A stretch of 64,000 nucleotides of DNA from Mimachlamys varia (lineage: Eukaryota > Mollusca > Bivalvia > Pectinida > Pectinidae). Below are positions 48,871 through 59,109 of the stretch, piece by piece. A model generated the notes under the pieces. The model made no database searches and was not told the DNA's origin. It saw nothing but the letters and a program-made list of their open reading frames with translations. Each line of letters starts with the position of its first letter. Position 1 is the first letter of the stretch. The position numbers were made by a program, and so were the translations under genes. The stretch is taken from NCBI GenBank assembly GCA_947623455.1, contig OX392545.1:22989501-23053500 (forward strand), given 5' to 3'.

Positions 48871-49900
48871 TAGTGGGCTTATTACCAGACATGCCCAAAT
48901 GCATAACGAGAGGTCAAAAGTGGAGGGTGGGCTTATTGCCAGACATCCCCCAATGCATAACGAGAGGTCAAAAGTGGAGGGTGGGCTTATTGCCAGACAT
49001 CCCCCAATGCATAACGAGAGGTCATAAGTGGAGGGTGGGCTTATTGCCAGACATCCCCCAATGCATAACGAGAGGTCATAAGTGGAGGGTGGGCTTATTG
49101 CCAGACATCCCCCAATGCATAAAGAGAGGTCATAAGTGGAGGGTGCCTTATTACCAGACATCCCCCAATGCATAACGAGAGGTCATAAGTGGAGGGTGTG
49201 CTTATTATTAGACATCTCCCAATGCATAACGAGAGGTCATAAGTGGAGGGTGGGCTTATTATTAGACATCTCCCAATGCATAAAGAGAGGTCAAAAGTGG
49301 AGGGTGGGCTTATTATTAGACATCCCCCAATGCATAAAGAGAGGTCAAAAGTGGAGGGTGGGCTTATTAATAGACATCTCCCAATGCATAAAGAGAGGTC
49401 AAAAGTGGAGGATGGGCTTATTACCAGACATCCCCCAATGCATAAAGAGAGGTCAAAAGTGGAGGGTGGGCTTATTACCAGACATCTCCCAATGCATAAC
49501 GAGAGGTCATAAGTGGAGGGTGGGCTTATTATTAGACATCCCCCAATGCATAACGAGAGGTCAAAAGTGGAGGGTGGGCTTATTATTAGACATCCCCCAA
49601 TGCATAAAGAGAGGTCAAAAGTGGAGGGTGGGCTTATTATTAGACATCCCCCATTGCATAAAGAGAGGTCAAAAGTGGAGGGTGGGCTTATTACCAGACA
49701 TCTCCCAATGCATAACGAGAGGTCATAAGTGGAGGGTGGGCTTATTACCAGACATCCCCCAATGCATAACGAGAGGTCATAAGTGGAGGGTGGGCTTATT
49801 ATTAGACATCTCCCAATGCATAAAGAGAGGTCAAAAGTGGAGGGTGGGCTTATTATTAGACATCCCCCAATGCATAAAGAGAGGTCAAAAGTAGAGGGTG
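48871..49900. repeat. 54-bp minisatellite, about 19 units
   Basis: The unit reads approximately GTGGAGGGTGGGCTTATTAC, CAGACATCCCCCAATGCATA, AAGAGAGGTCAAAA. Because 54 is a multiple of three, several frames stay open on both strands over hundreds of bases. One unit near 49139 is a base shorter and shifts the frames. Unit variants (ACCAG/ATTAG, AAAG/AACG, CAAAA/CATAA) are interspersed, showing unit homogenisation. Confidence 0.95.
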
Positions 49901-50952
49901 GGCTTACTACAGGAGAAATACAATAACCAAATGAGCTACCTTAATTATTAGCTCAGCGATTACCAGAAATTGACCCAGTGTTACATCCTACAAGAACAAC
50001 AAAGAAAATTGTCAATCAGTAATTCATCTGAGCTATATATCTATCACTTGTTTCCTGTCCCTTATTGATTTTAAACAGACTTGATATTTTGTCATATTCC
50101 ATATGTTAAAGGTTTAAACATAAACAAAGTCGGGACTCGTGGGATTGAATTCGTTCCATTAACACAGAAAAAAGGGACTACTGTATGTTTTATTAATTCC
50201 CTTCACAGAAGTTTGTAAGGATAGTTCCATGTGTTTTGTTTCTGTAGGGAGATTGGGTCTACGACACTCTAGAGAATAAGCATACTCCTACAAACATAAT
50301 CACAGGCTAGGAGCTCCTACCTGTTACATGTATTGACCTTAGAATACTACTGTACCAGTAAGGCCAGTTTAGCAAGTCAACTCATCAATTGTTGATTCCT
50401 ATTTACAGTCATCCTTGTTATCTAAAAGGTGATATGGAATCTTTAGAAAGCTTTGAGATATCCCAAGTATTTGAGGTACCCTCACAATGAAGATAGGTGT
50501 TGGGGGGAGGGGGGGGGGGGAGGGGGTGTATACTGGAATCAGGTTGTCAGTTTGTATGTCTGTCTGTCTGTATACACAATGATGTATCAGCTACTCCTCT
50601 TAAAGTACTGAGGGAATATCAACGAAACTTGGTGGCAATAATCCTTATACATTGTAGATTTATGTAATCTATTACACGTTAAAGATATTTAGTTGCCATG
50701 GTAACCAGGTCAGTATATACCTGTTTTTCTGCAGTAATTTTGGTTGCCATGGTAACCAGTTAAAAAAAACCCAAAATTCTATGATTGTATATGTTGGCCA
50801 TTGGCTTACAGTTCTACTATTTAAACAGGAGATTTCACCTCATGTTCCTTGACTTTGACAATAGTATACTGGTATGTTAGATATGGAAGCATGAAACTTT
50901 TTGTTGAACATTAGAGTAATGCATCAGACATATACAGCAAATACTGGACATT

Positions 50953-51201
50953 TTGGGTGGTTGGGTACAGTGGAAAGCGCACTTGTCTTTCACCAAGGCA
51001 GCCGGGGTTCGATCCACCGACCTGACATGAAAAGGTATGGGGTAACCTGCCTGACCATGTGGGTTTTCTCTGGGTAATCTGGCTTCCTCCCACAATAAGA
51101 CCCCTCGCGCTCTTAACATCCAAGCCAACAAGAGTGATCAATAGTTTTAACAAGTTAGATAACTGGTTTCATAAAAGTTGTAAAATAAATAAAGTTTATA
51201 A
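50953..51201 (+). mobile_element. tRNA-derived SINE, family A, copy 3
   Basis: The head with GGGTTCGATCC, then ATGAAAAGGTATGGGGTAAC and ACAATAAGACCCCTCG, ends with TTGTAAAATAAATAAA. It is nearly full length. Confidence 0.75.
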
Positions 51202-52007
51202 AAACTGGACATTTATCAAGTCATCACCTGACAAAAATAGAATACCTGGGTAATGTTTACTGCTGTCTGTGTACGTCTGCATCCCTTAAAACCCTTTCAA
51301 CTCTTCCAATTCAAAGGTTGGAATAGTTTATAACTTAATCTCAGAGGTGAATGAGAATGACATTTTATTGTGTCTGTCCTAAAGGACTAGTATATTTTCT
51401 GTCCTTAAGGACTTATAAATTGTTTGTCCTGCTGTCATATATTTTATTGTGTCTGTCCTGAAGGACTATTGTTTGTCCTGCAGGAGTCTAAGTATGGAAT
51501 GTGTGTTCCTGTTATCTGTGGAGCAGTAATGTGCGGCCATCTGTCCTATAATGTCCCAGGTCACTCCTCAGTAGCTACTTAACGTCACCAATGATGGTAC
51601 AATCTTAATGGCTATCTGTAATATCACTGTGCTACATTAATAAACTACTGGAATGTATGTACAGGATATTTGCTGATGATGTAGAAAACCGAAAAATGTG
51701 AGTCTGTCTGTGTTTTTAACCAATTCATCCAGAAGTTGTGTTTGAACTCTTTCATTATTTAAAGGTTGGAATGGTTCATTATGAGATTTCAGGGTCGAAT
51801 AAGTTTAAAGAACCCTATCTATCATATTGTTTTCCCTGTTATAATTGTGACTTTAATGGTCTGTAAAACTACATTGTATGACAGGGAATAGTACAATTCC
51901 TCTTGCCTGTCACTCAAAAATTGTTGATAAAGGTTTATATTATAACCAAGTCTGGGACAAAAACGGTTAACGGGAAGGGGCTATAGTTTTTGAGCATTTT
52001 CATTGGG

Positions 52008-52133
52008 TCCACTGCTCAGCAACCACTTTCCCTTCACAATAAGACCCCATACAAACTTATATTGTAACGGGCCAACAAATCTAAGTTGGAAAGCTTGTTT
52101 CATTATTATTTTAAAATAAATAAAGTTCATTTA
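52008..52133 (+). mobile_element. Family A SINE, tail fragment
   Basis: Only the part from ACAATAAGACCCC onward is clear, followed by AAGTTGGAAAGCTTGTTTCA and TTAAAATAAATAAA. The tRNA-like head is lost or unrecognisable. Confidence 0.6.
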
Positions 52134-53411
52134 TTATAATAGGTGTATGGGGAAGGAAAATAAAAGTGAATCTGAGTTTTCTGTAATTAATTCATCCAAC
52201 CCAGAAGACACATTCGAACAGGTTGGAGGCATTCAAATGAAATATTAGGGGTAACCTGAAGCAGGTTATGAAATTTGTGAATGGGATTTGTAAGTGATTA
52301 TAATTTAGAGTGTAAATTAAGGCCTTCGCTTGTTTAAGCTATACGTTACTGTAATGTCTAAATTAAAGACCATAAGGAATAGCGATACTTCATTGTTAGG
52401 ATATAAGTGGAAATTTTCATGCTATGAAAAATATAGGCTGGGCTTCTATAACTTTGTCAGAGTGCTGGTACCGTTTTGGCAGTGGCCCCGCTTGTATTTT
52501 AATAAAAAATTTAGCACACTGAAATACGTTGTACTTCAGAAGCTCAGATATTAGGAAATAATTAAACCATTAATTTTCATCAAATATCAAGGGTAAAAGT
52601 CTATCAATTTCCACTTAAATATTGGATGGGAAAAGTCAAAGCCAGTGCACCATACGGTGACAAAGAGTTAGAAATTGATTTTCAATGCTGGTGTCTCTGA
52701 CTTCGGAATTACAAGAGAACCTGCTCTTTGAAAACATGTTGTACGTATCGGACCCAGGCTGTGGCTGAAGGCACTAAGAACACAATGCTACTACTACTGT
52801 GTATAGTATTGAATTGTTTGTATTTCTGCCCAGCCTCCGTACCCAGGGATTCCCACTCTACCTGCGACCACAGTTCCACTGCTGATTATTCACAACACAA
52901 AAGCGACCATGCTTCGCTTGAGCGACCTCGACTAGAGCTGTTTCGCCCGAGTGGCCCGGGGTACTCGGGCTAGGTGTGACATGTCTAACACTTAGTAAGA
53001 CCTGTATCAGCCGTGTATGTATACCTCAGTCTCTATACAGTAGCAGTACGGGACGTTAGTGGATATATTACTGTACCTAGAACAACTCCTCAATGGATGT
53101 ATAGGACCGCAGGACGTTTTGTGGGAATAGCTTCTACATTTCTACTGGATATATATAAGAGATGGAGCTGTAATACTAAAAGTCTATAGTGTAAGGATTG
53201 TATAATGATGGAGAGAGGAACTTCTGAATGTGGAATTACTACTGTCTGTGAAAAGTGTCCTTATTTGTTCTAACATTGTGTGATTTGAGACAAGCATTTT
53301 CTTTTGAGAAAAAGTTCTGAAAGAAAATTCATTAAATGCAGAAAAGAAAGAAAACATTCTCAAAATCTATAGTTTTGTGAGTTTGGACGTGGAGCATTAA
53401 TAGCAGTTGCC

Positions 53412-53520
53412 ATGGGTACCAAGTTTTCACGTATTGTTGAGGTCGTGAATAAAGCACGAAACCAAAGGAACAATTCTACATCTAGAATCCCTCCATCGGA
53501 GAGCTCTGCCAGTACAGCAG
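53412..53520 (+). CDS. Candidate first coding exon, MGTKFSRIVEVV
   Basis: The ATG lies in a near-ideal start context (GTTGCCATGG). A frame of 36 codons plus one base ends at a CAG|GTAGGG donor. The peptide begins MGTKFSRIVEVVNKARNQR and continues into a Ser-rich stretch. Gly2 with Ser6 fits N-myristoylation. The family is not recognised. The palindromic Polinton derivative lies in the downstream intron, starting about 200 bp after the donor. No second exon is visible before the window ends. Confidence 0.5.
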
Positions 53521-53719
53521 GTAGGGTTAGAGGTCATATAGGTCACTGTAATAAACATTGCAGGGTCATTGGGTAAAGGTCGTTGGGTCAATAGGTCATA
53601 GGTGAAGGGTCATTTGATCATTTCTAGGAGGTCTGTGGAAGTAATGGTCACAGGAACATGCAGTATTAATTGACATTAAATGTCATTATACATCACATAT
53701 AAAACATATTACAGTAAAA

Positions 53720-53725
53720 CTTGTC
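53720..53725. repeat. Target-site duplication CTTGTC, left
   Basis: This 6-mer immediately precedes the element terminus AGTAGTAC and is identical to the 6-mer after the right terminus. Six bases is the duplication length of Polinton/Maverick integrases. Confidence 0.9.
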
Positions 53726-54143
53726 AGTAGTACAAAAGTGAGGATACGAGCGCAGGGTCACCCGGTGCATTCCCTATATAATCCTTACCACCTCCCTGGC
53801 ACCTCCCTAGTGGCACCCCCCTTGACAGGGGGGTACCGATGACGTCACAAATGGAGCACCTCCCTAGTGGCACCCCCCTTGACAGGGGGGTACCGATGAC
53901 GTCACAAATGGAGGGTTATCCAGTGCATAAAAATGACCCTCAGGGGGGTACCGATGATGTAACGGGGGTTATGCCCCCTCCCGTCAATGGGGTTGCTGAT
54001 GACGTAATTATGGCCACGCCTCCTTCCCATCATGAGGGGTACCGATGATGTCATGACGTGTTTGGATTTTCCAATCTATTTCGACCGATTGCATCGCAGT
54101 CAAACTTCTACAACATTATATAAAATAACAAAGCACTTCTTAT
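53726..54143. promoter_or_regulatory. Left terminal block with repeated GGTACCGATGACGTCA motifs
   Basis: About 418 bp outside the coding units contain a 57-bp tandem repeat and five versions of GGGGTACCGATGACGTCA. Two are perfect CRE/ATF palindromes (TGACGTCA at 53840-53847 and 53897-53904). Related degenerate copies follow near 53947, 53990 and 54040. The block could work as an enhancer, an integrase or replication-protein site, or both; function is inferred. Confidence 0.6.
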
Positions 54144-54367
54144 GTACAATATTTTATTTTCCCCGTCGCGATTGAATGAATGTAGGTCGGAGAGCCATCC
54201 TACATCCATCCTTACAAAGAATACCTAATCTATCATGGACAAATGAATATTTACAACTACACGAGAGCCATCTATCACCCATCCTGTAGTACTTGAGCGA
54301 TCTGTGAACGTCCTTTCCCATATTACGGGGTCCTGACATTGGACCTTTCTAGGATAGTTCACTCTCC
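54144..54367 (-). other. Structured post-gene module B, left copy
   Basis: This is the mirror image of 61622-61845. It starts at the INT stop and ends past an AATAAA signal. See the right copy for structure. In this arm it is transcribed leftward. Confidence 0.6.
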
Positions 54368-55521
54368 TACAAATCGGTTATATCGGACGCATTGATCCAG
54401 GAGTTAAATTTCTTCGACCAGTGAAGCCATTTCACATAGTATTGTTTGTTTCGACCCTTTCCTCTGGTTTTCAGAGTGGTCTCCACTTTCCACATATCAT
54501 CGTCCCTGACATCTATTTTCTGTAGCTCGGACTGGTAGAATGTTCCTTTGATCTCGTCTCCATCATAGTCTTTGACTCTATACACTGCTAAGCCTCCGCG
54601 AAGTATCTTTCGAGAAATGGTGAATATCTCCCCCGTCCATTTTTGGTCATATTCTCGGGAGAAAAGGTTTCTCAAATGGGACAGCCTTACTTTATCTCCA
54701 ACTTTAAACTTAAAAGGTTTACGAACCTTCTTCGTTTTCGGTAAGACTGGTTGTTTTCTCGGCCAATACATTCTCCACCAGATAGACGTCTCATTATCTT
54801 TAGACACATTCACTGGGGACATACCAATCGTCCGGTGATATGTTTGATTATAGCTGTCAGCAAACGTTTGTAATTGCTTAACGTATTCATAGTTTCTTCT
54901 GTGTGTGAAATACCTGTACAATCTGGATTTTATGGTCTTGATGACACGCTCAGATACTGCTGCTTTGGATTCGTTTTGCGCATAGAGATGTTGTATGTCG
55001 TATCTATTCAGGAGTGCATTCACCTCTTTCGATCTAAATTCCTGACCTTTATCGGTACGTATCCGACCAGGCTGTCTCCCTTTGGATAAAATGTCTTGTA
55101 GTGCTTTCACAACAGATACACCTTTCTTGTCTTTGAGGGCTCTCATCCACAGATACTTTGAGAACACGTCAATGACAACAAGTATATAAGCATAACCATC
55201 GTTTTCACTCTTGAACTTGACCATGTCCATGAGATCAGCCGACCATTGGTCGTCGATACCCGTCACAATGATTTTGTTTCGCTTGAATGGACGTCGGATG
55301 GATCTCTGAAGGCTGTACGGCTCTTGACGTTGCAACCATTTTCTTATTTTATATTTGCTGATGACGTATTTTCCCTCTTTTCGTACATATCTAAACAATT
55401 TGTCGGGTCCGGAGAAACTCCCCGCCTTTGCAGGGTTATAATAAATATCTCTTAAATAATCCTCCCAGGAAGGCATCTTTCCTCGTCGAGTGCTAGACGT
55501 TGAAATGAAACTTTTAGACAT
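54367..55521 (-). CDS. Polinton-type integrase with chromodomain, left arm
   Basis: This 384-aa enzyme would insert the element's ends into chromosomal DNA, with 6-bp staggered joining in this family. The catalytic acidic triad is visible as D96 (WSADLMDM), D157 (IRTDKGQEF) and E191 (AVSERVIKT), with 33 residues between the last two. The preceding N-terminal stretch (KLFRYV...KIRKWLQ) resembles the zinc- or DNA-binding leader of these integrases. An SH3-like segment (~270-340, KVGDKVRLSHL) and a C-terminal chromodomain (~345-384, YYVKWLHW...NSWINASDI) follow. A TATA-like box only 7 bp upstream suggests initiation at Met16 (MPSWEDYL), where conserved sequence starts, or a bicistronic message with the ATPase 17 bp upstream. 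It differs from the right copy by one residue, Ser for Pro in the chromodomain (base 54417). All key residues are intact, so it is potentially active. Confidence 0.9.
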   Translation of the reverse strand: MSKSFISTSSTRRGKMPSWEDYLRDIYYNPAKAGSFSGPDKLFRYVRKEGKYVISKYKIRKWLQRQEPYSLQRSIRRPFKRNKIIVTGIDDQWSADLMDMVKFKSENDGYAYILVVIDVFSKYLWMRALKDKKGVSVVKALQDILSKGRQPGRIRTDKGQEFRSKEVNALLNRYDIQHLYAQNESKAAVSERVIKTIKSRLYRYFTHRRNYEYVKQLQTFADSYNQTYHRTIGMSPVNVSKDNETSIWWRMYWPRKQPVLPKTKKVRKPFKFKVGDKVRLSHLRNLFSREYDQKWTGEIFTISRKILRGGLAVYRVKDYDGDEIKGTFYQSELQKIDVRDDDMWKVETTLKTRGKGRNKQYYVKWLHWSKKFNSWINASDITDL

Positions 55522-55527
55522 GATACA

Positions 55528-55538
55528 CTATATTTATA
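55528..55538 (-). promoter_or_regulatory. TATA-like box before left integrase
   Basis: Read on the minus strand it is TATAAATATAG, directly after the ATPase stop codon. It is 7 bp from the annotated INT ATG, so a start about 25-30 bp downstream would favour Met16. Confidence 0.4.
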
Positions 55539-56174
55539 TCAGTTTTCATCTATATCGGAGTCATCATCTGATTTATCAACTTCGGAGTCGTCGTCTGATC
55601 CATCATCTTCGGAGTCATCGTCCCACAACTCTTCTAAAACATGACGATTCTTTTTAAGTGCCATCTTGATCGCTTTACTATCTCCATAACCATCTTCTAT
55701 GAAGTCTGTTACATCATCCATAATCTTTTTGTGAATCTTGCCATTTCTTAGCTGAAGAACGTACTGGATAATGGCTTTATAATTTTGGTAAAATTGCTTC
55801 ATATCTTCAGATTCCATTTTCTCGTTCGCTTTCGTCTGTGCTTCGTCATCAGACATGCCCTCGTTTACGTATTTCTCATACTTTTTATTCCATTTAACCT
55901 CGTTCGAAGACTCTGCTTCATTCATCAAGGATTTGAAAACCTCATTTTCTTCACTTTCATCACTTTCCTCGTCAGACTTGTATGAGATCCACCTTTTTTG
56001 TTCTGGTTCCTCTTCGTCTATTGATTCTCGTTTCCTTTTACGGGAATCGTTTTCTGGACACCAGGTTTTCAAGTGTCTCTGTAAATCGTGTATGTCTTGG
56101 AACATGATACCACAATCATCACAGGCGGACATCTCTTCTTGTAGTAGATGTGTTTCGTCTACAGTTTGCTGTTG

Positions 56175-56205
<31 letters not shown>

Positions 56206-56891
56206 TTGGAATACGTCTGCTCGGTTGGAGTATCAGCCTCAAAATGAGCATTAGCTTGATCTTTCTGTCCTTTTATAGGCTGTACAGAAAATATGTCACT
56301 GCGCATGCGTAACGATTCTGGAGTGGATGGCTTCAAATCGACGAGAAGATATCCGTACGGTTTACTGGTAGCCTGTTTGAAATGCGTCATCAGATGTTGT
56401 ACATTTTCGGGATACATCTGTCTTGCAAGAGTCATGACCTGCTGTTTATCGATAGGATTGTTGAACAATACCAAATAGTGGCAATTCCTCCTCTGTGTTG
56501 GATCTTTGTTGTAGTAAAGGTTTTGATTGATGGCTATGACTGATAAATTTCTGTGGTGGCTCCCTTCCGTAAATAATTCGTTTATGCGAGGGTCCTTACT
56601 CGCTGACGACATGAGATCATCCAATATTACCAAGTTTTTAACACTGGGATTTATGAAAGAATCTTGATCTAAATCCATAGGAATCCCTTTGATGAATTCT
56701 ACTGAAGGGTAGACTGTTGCTTTGATGACGTCATAAAGTGGTTGCCACCGTTTGTACAGCCATAAAATACGCTGTGGTGGTGGTGATACTTTTACCATAC
56801 AATTTTGAAGCAGTGTTTTGACAAAATAAGTCTTTCCACACGAGGTCGGTCCCGAAACAGTTGCAGTAAATGGATGTTTAAATACCAACTC

Positions 56892-56925
<34 letters not shown>

Positions 56926-56976
56926 GTACGTGTATTGTGTGCTAGCTGTACAAAACCATCTTTATTGGAAAGTCCG

Positions 56977-57024
<48 letters not shown>

Positions 57025-57075
57025 GTAAATGTATGGTGTGCTAACTGTACAAAACCATCTTTATTGGAAAGTCCG

Positions 57076-57132
<57 letters not shown>

Positions 57133-57183
57133 GTACGTGTATGGTGTGCTAGCTGTACAAAACCATCTTTATTGGAAAGTCCG

Positions 57184-57231
<48 letters not shown>

Positions 57232-57410
57232 GTAAATGTATGGTGTGCTAACTGTACAAAACCATCTTTATTGGATAGTTCGTGCTGCTGCTGCTGCTGC
57301 TGATTGGTATTAACAAATCCCTCTCCGTCCGAATGCTTATGTCTTAGGTGACGTTTTAAATCATGTGGCCAGATATATTCACTAAAGCAAATACGGCACT
57401 GGTGCTTCAT
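55539..57410 (-). CDS. Zinc-finger/poly-Gln packaging-type ATPase (A32/FtsK-HerA type), left arm
   Basis: The 623-aa protein begins with a C2H2 finger (C5, C8, H21, H26). Five Gln tracts of 6, 15, 18, 15 and 11 residues follow, spaced by repeats of HGLSNKDGFVQLAH. The ATPase core has Walker A GPTSCGKT (~187-194), Walker B NLVILDDLM (~259-267), and the GSHHRNLSV and AINQNLYY segments typical of Polinton and giant-virus genome-packaging ATPases. A sixth Gln tract, a C2HC finger (~430-451) and a very acidic C-terminus (~480-623) complete it. In the family the ATPase pumps DNA into capsids. No capsid gene is present here, so helper capsids or another role must be inferred. This copy keeps the residues KGIP before the MDLDQD segment, which the right copy lacks. 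The fused fingers and Gln tracts are unusual additions. Confidence 0.88.
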
Positions 57411-57467
57411 GTTGATGTGTTCTCGTCGGTGTCCAGGTATGAAATGACAAAGTTTTAGATTTCAGGT

Positions 57468-57476
57468 CTATTTATA
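57468..57476 (-). promoter_or_regulatory. TATA box of left ATPase gene
   Basis: On the minus strand TATAAATAG lies about 60 bp upstream of the ATPase ATG, a spacing that fits a core promoter with a short leader. The right arm has the mirror copy. Confidence 0.65.
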
Positions 57477-57527
57477 CTCTATGTTGCCATGCATTATTGG
57501 TAAAAATAAATCGACCATTTGTAACAT

Positions 57528-57754
57528 TCAATATTTTATCGTCTCTGTCAATGAGACAGAACACAAGTCAGAGACCCATCTCGTGCCCGTCTGTACATAC
57601 AAATCCCTACTCTATAATGGACAATGATATATTTACGCTACTGAGAGCCGTCTACCACCCGATCCATGGTACTTGGATGATCTGTGTCGATTGTACACCT
57701 GTTCCCATGCAACGGGGTCCTGAAATAAGACCTTTCTAGGATAGTTCGCTCTCC
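57528..57754 (-). other. Structured post-gene module A, left copy
   Basis: Mirror image of 58259-58485, starting inside the last codons of the polB fragment and ending at GATAAAATATTG. See the right copy. Confidence 0.6.
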
Positions 57755-58014
57755 TTACTTTGTAGCCTCCAGTGGCCGTATGCATAGCTAGTGATCCCGT
57801 CGTCTAGCAGATATCGTTTGTCGTCAAAAGGTGACAGACCTATTTTAGTCATCGATATGTTATAGAGTTGGTGCTTGAAACTTCTGATTTGATTCATTTG
57901 AGACAAAATAATTCTGTTTTGAAGAAGACATTCCTTGTATTGCTCGAAACGAGTGTGGTTTTCGATAACATACTTTTTGATACCTTTCGCCTTCTTCGAT
58001 TCAACGTGTGTCAT
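57736..58014 (-). pseudogene. C-terminal fragment of Polinton-type DNA polymerase B, left arm
   Basis: The 92-codon frame contains KKAKGIKKYV, then NQIRSFKHQLYNISM and DDKRYLLDDGI...AYGHW. I recognise these as the C-terminal tail found in protein-primed family B polymerases of Polinton-like elements. All catalytic exonuclease and polymerase motifs are missing because the gene is cut at the palindrome centre. The apparent start codon lies in the 12-bp spacer and is probably accidental. Confidence 0.65.
58001..58012. other. 12-bp spacer at the palindrome centre
   Basis: The spacer TCAACGTGTGTC is flanked by CTTCTTCGAT and ATCGAAGAAG, where the two arms begin. Read leftward it continues the polB frame (THVE before SKKAKG), so it is probably native polB sequence kept as the loop of an ancestral snap-back. 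Confidence 0.8.
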
Positions 58015-58277
58015 CGAAGAAGGCGAAAGGTATCAAAAAGTATGTTATCGAAAACCACACTCGTTTCGAGCAATACAAGGAATGTCTTCTTCAAAACAGA
58101 ATTATTTTGTCTCAAATGAATCAAATCAGAAGTTTCAAGCACCAACTCTATAACATATCGATGACTAAAATAGGTCTGTCACCTTTTGACGACAAACGAT
58201 ATCTGCTAGACGACGGGATCACTAGCTATGCATACGGCCACTGGAGGCTACAAAGTAAGGAGAGCGAACTATCCTAG
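58008..58277 (+). pseudogene. C-terminal fragment of Polinton-type DNA polymerase B, right arm
   Basis: Identical in sequence to the left fragment beyond the first residues and 89 codons long. It overlaps the left frame by seven bases through the spacer. Its stop codon lies within module A. It lacks all catalytic motifs. Confidence 0.65.
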
Positions 58278-58485
58278 AAAGGTCTTATTTCAGGACCCCG
58301 TTGCATGGGAACAGGTGTACAATCGACACAGATCATCCAAGTACCATGGATCGGGTGGTAGACGGCTCTCAGTAGCGTAAATATATCATTGTCCATTATA
58401 GAGTAGGGATTTGTATGTACAGACGGGCACGAGATGGGTCTCTGACTTGTGTTCTGTCTCATTGACAGAGACGATAAAATATTGA
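58259..58485 (+). other. Structured post-gene module A, right copy
   Basis: This module aligns with module B at 61622 over most of its length, e.g. GAACTATCCTAGAAAGGTC and TCAGGACCCCGT. Predicted stems are GAGAGC (58260) with GCTCTC (58365), CTATC (58269) with GGTAG (58357), and GGTCT (58281) with GGACC (58293). In B the same positions change but still pair. A terminal hairpin (GTCTCTG / CAGAGAC, near 58439-58472) precedes GATAAAATATTG. The reading frame is not conserved between A and B, so it appears to act as RNA or DNA and not as protein. Confidence 0.6.
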
Positions 58486-58536
58486 ATGTTACAAATGGTC
58501 GATTTATTTTTACCAATAATGCATGGCAACATAGAG

Positions 58537-58545
58537 TATAAATAG
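58537..58545 (+). promoter_or_regulatory. TATA box of right ATPase gene
   Basis: TATAAATAG lies about 60 bp before the ATG at 58603 and mirrors 57468-57476. Confidence 0.65.
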
Positions 58546-58602
58546 ACCTGAAATCTAAAACTTTGTCATTTCATACCTGGACACCGACGAGAACACATCA
58601 AC

Positions 58603-58880
58603 ATGAAGCACCAGTGCCGTATTTGCTTTAGTGAATATATCTGGCCACATGATTTAAAACGTCACCTAAGACATAAGCATTCGGACGGAGAGGGATTTGT
58701 TAATACCAATCAGCAGCAGCAGCAGCAGCACGAACTATCCAATAAAGATGGTTTTGTACAGTTAGCACACCATACATTTACCCAGCAGCAGCAGCAGCTG
58801 CTGCTGCTGCAGCAGCAGCAGCAGCAGCACGGACTTTCCAATAAAGATGGTTTTGTACAGCTAGCACACCATACACGTAC

Positions 58881-58925
<45 letters not shown>

Positions 58926-58976
58926 CGGACTTTCCAATAAAGATGGTTTTGTACAGTTAGCACACCATACATTTAC

Positions 58977-59024
<48 letters not shown>

Positions 59025-59075
59025 CGGACTTTCCAATAAAGATGGTTTTGTACAGCTAGCACACAATACACGTAC

Positions 59076-59109
<34 letters not shown>

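Larger units (their letters stand above)
49901..53411. other. Non-coding DNA with SINEs, MITEs and a G-tract
   Basis: A poly-G-rich run lies at about 50501-50527. A family A SINE lies at 50953-51201 and its tail at 52008-52133. Diverged hairpin MITEs lie near 51286-51352, 51716-51806 and 52186-52250. The open frame at 52728-52973 (81 codons, with a hydrophobic stretch) lies upstream of the exon at 53412 and may be 5' UTR or a different first exon. Confidence 0.5.

Noticed and set aside
49136..49894. 252-codon frame and companions in the 54-bp array
   Set aside because: Open only because the repeat period is a multiple of three; both strands and several frames are open, and one short unit breaks the frame.
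52728..52973. 81-codon frame with a hydrophobic stretch as a secreted peptide gene
   Set aside because: No cleavage-site or mature-peptide pattern, and it lies just upstream of a better first exon; kept only as possible 5' UTR.
56935..57303. Poly-Cys and poly-Ala open frames opposite the ATPase genes (also 58710-59066)
   Set aside because: They are the antisense reading of the CAG tracts and have no independent coding features.
58274..58516. 80-codon frame antisense to module A (and mirror 57497-57739)
   Set aside because: It is antisense to module A, has no recognisable motif and is not conserved in module B.
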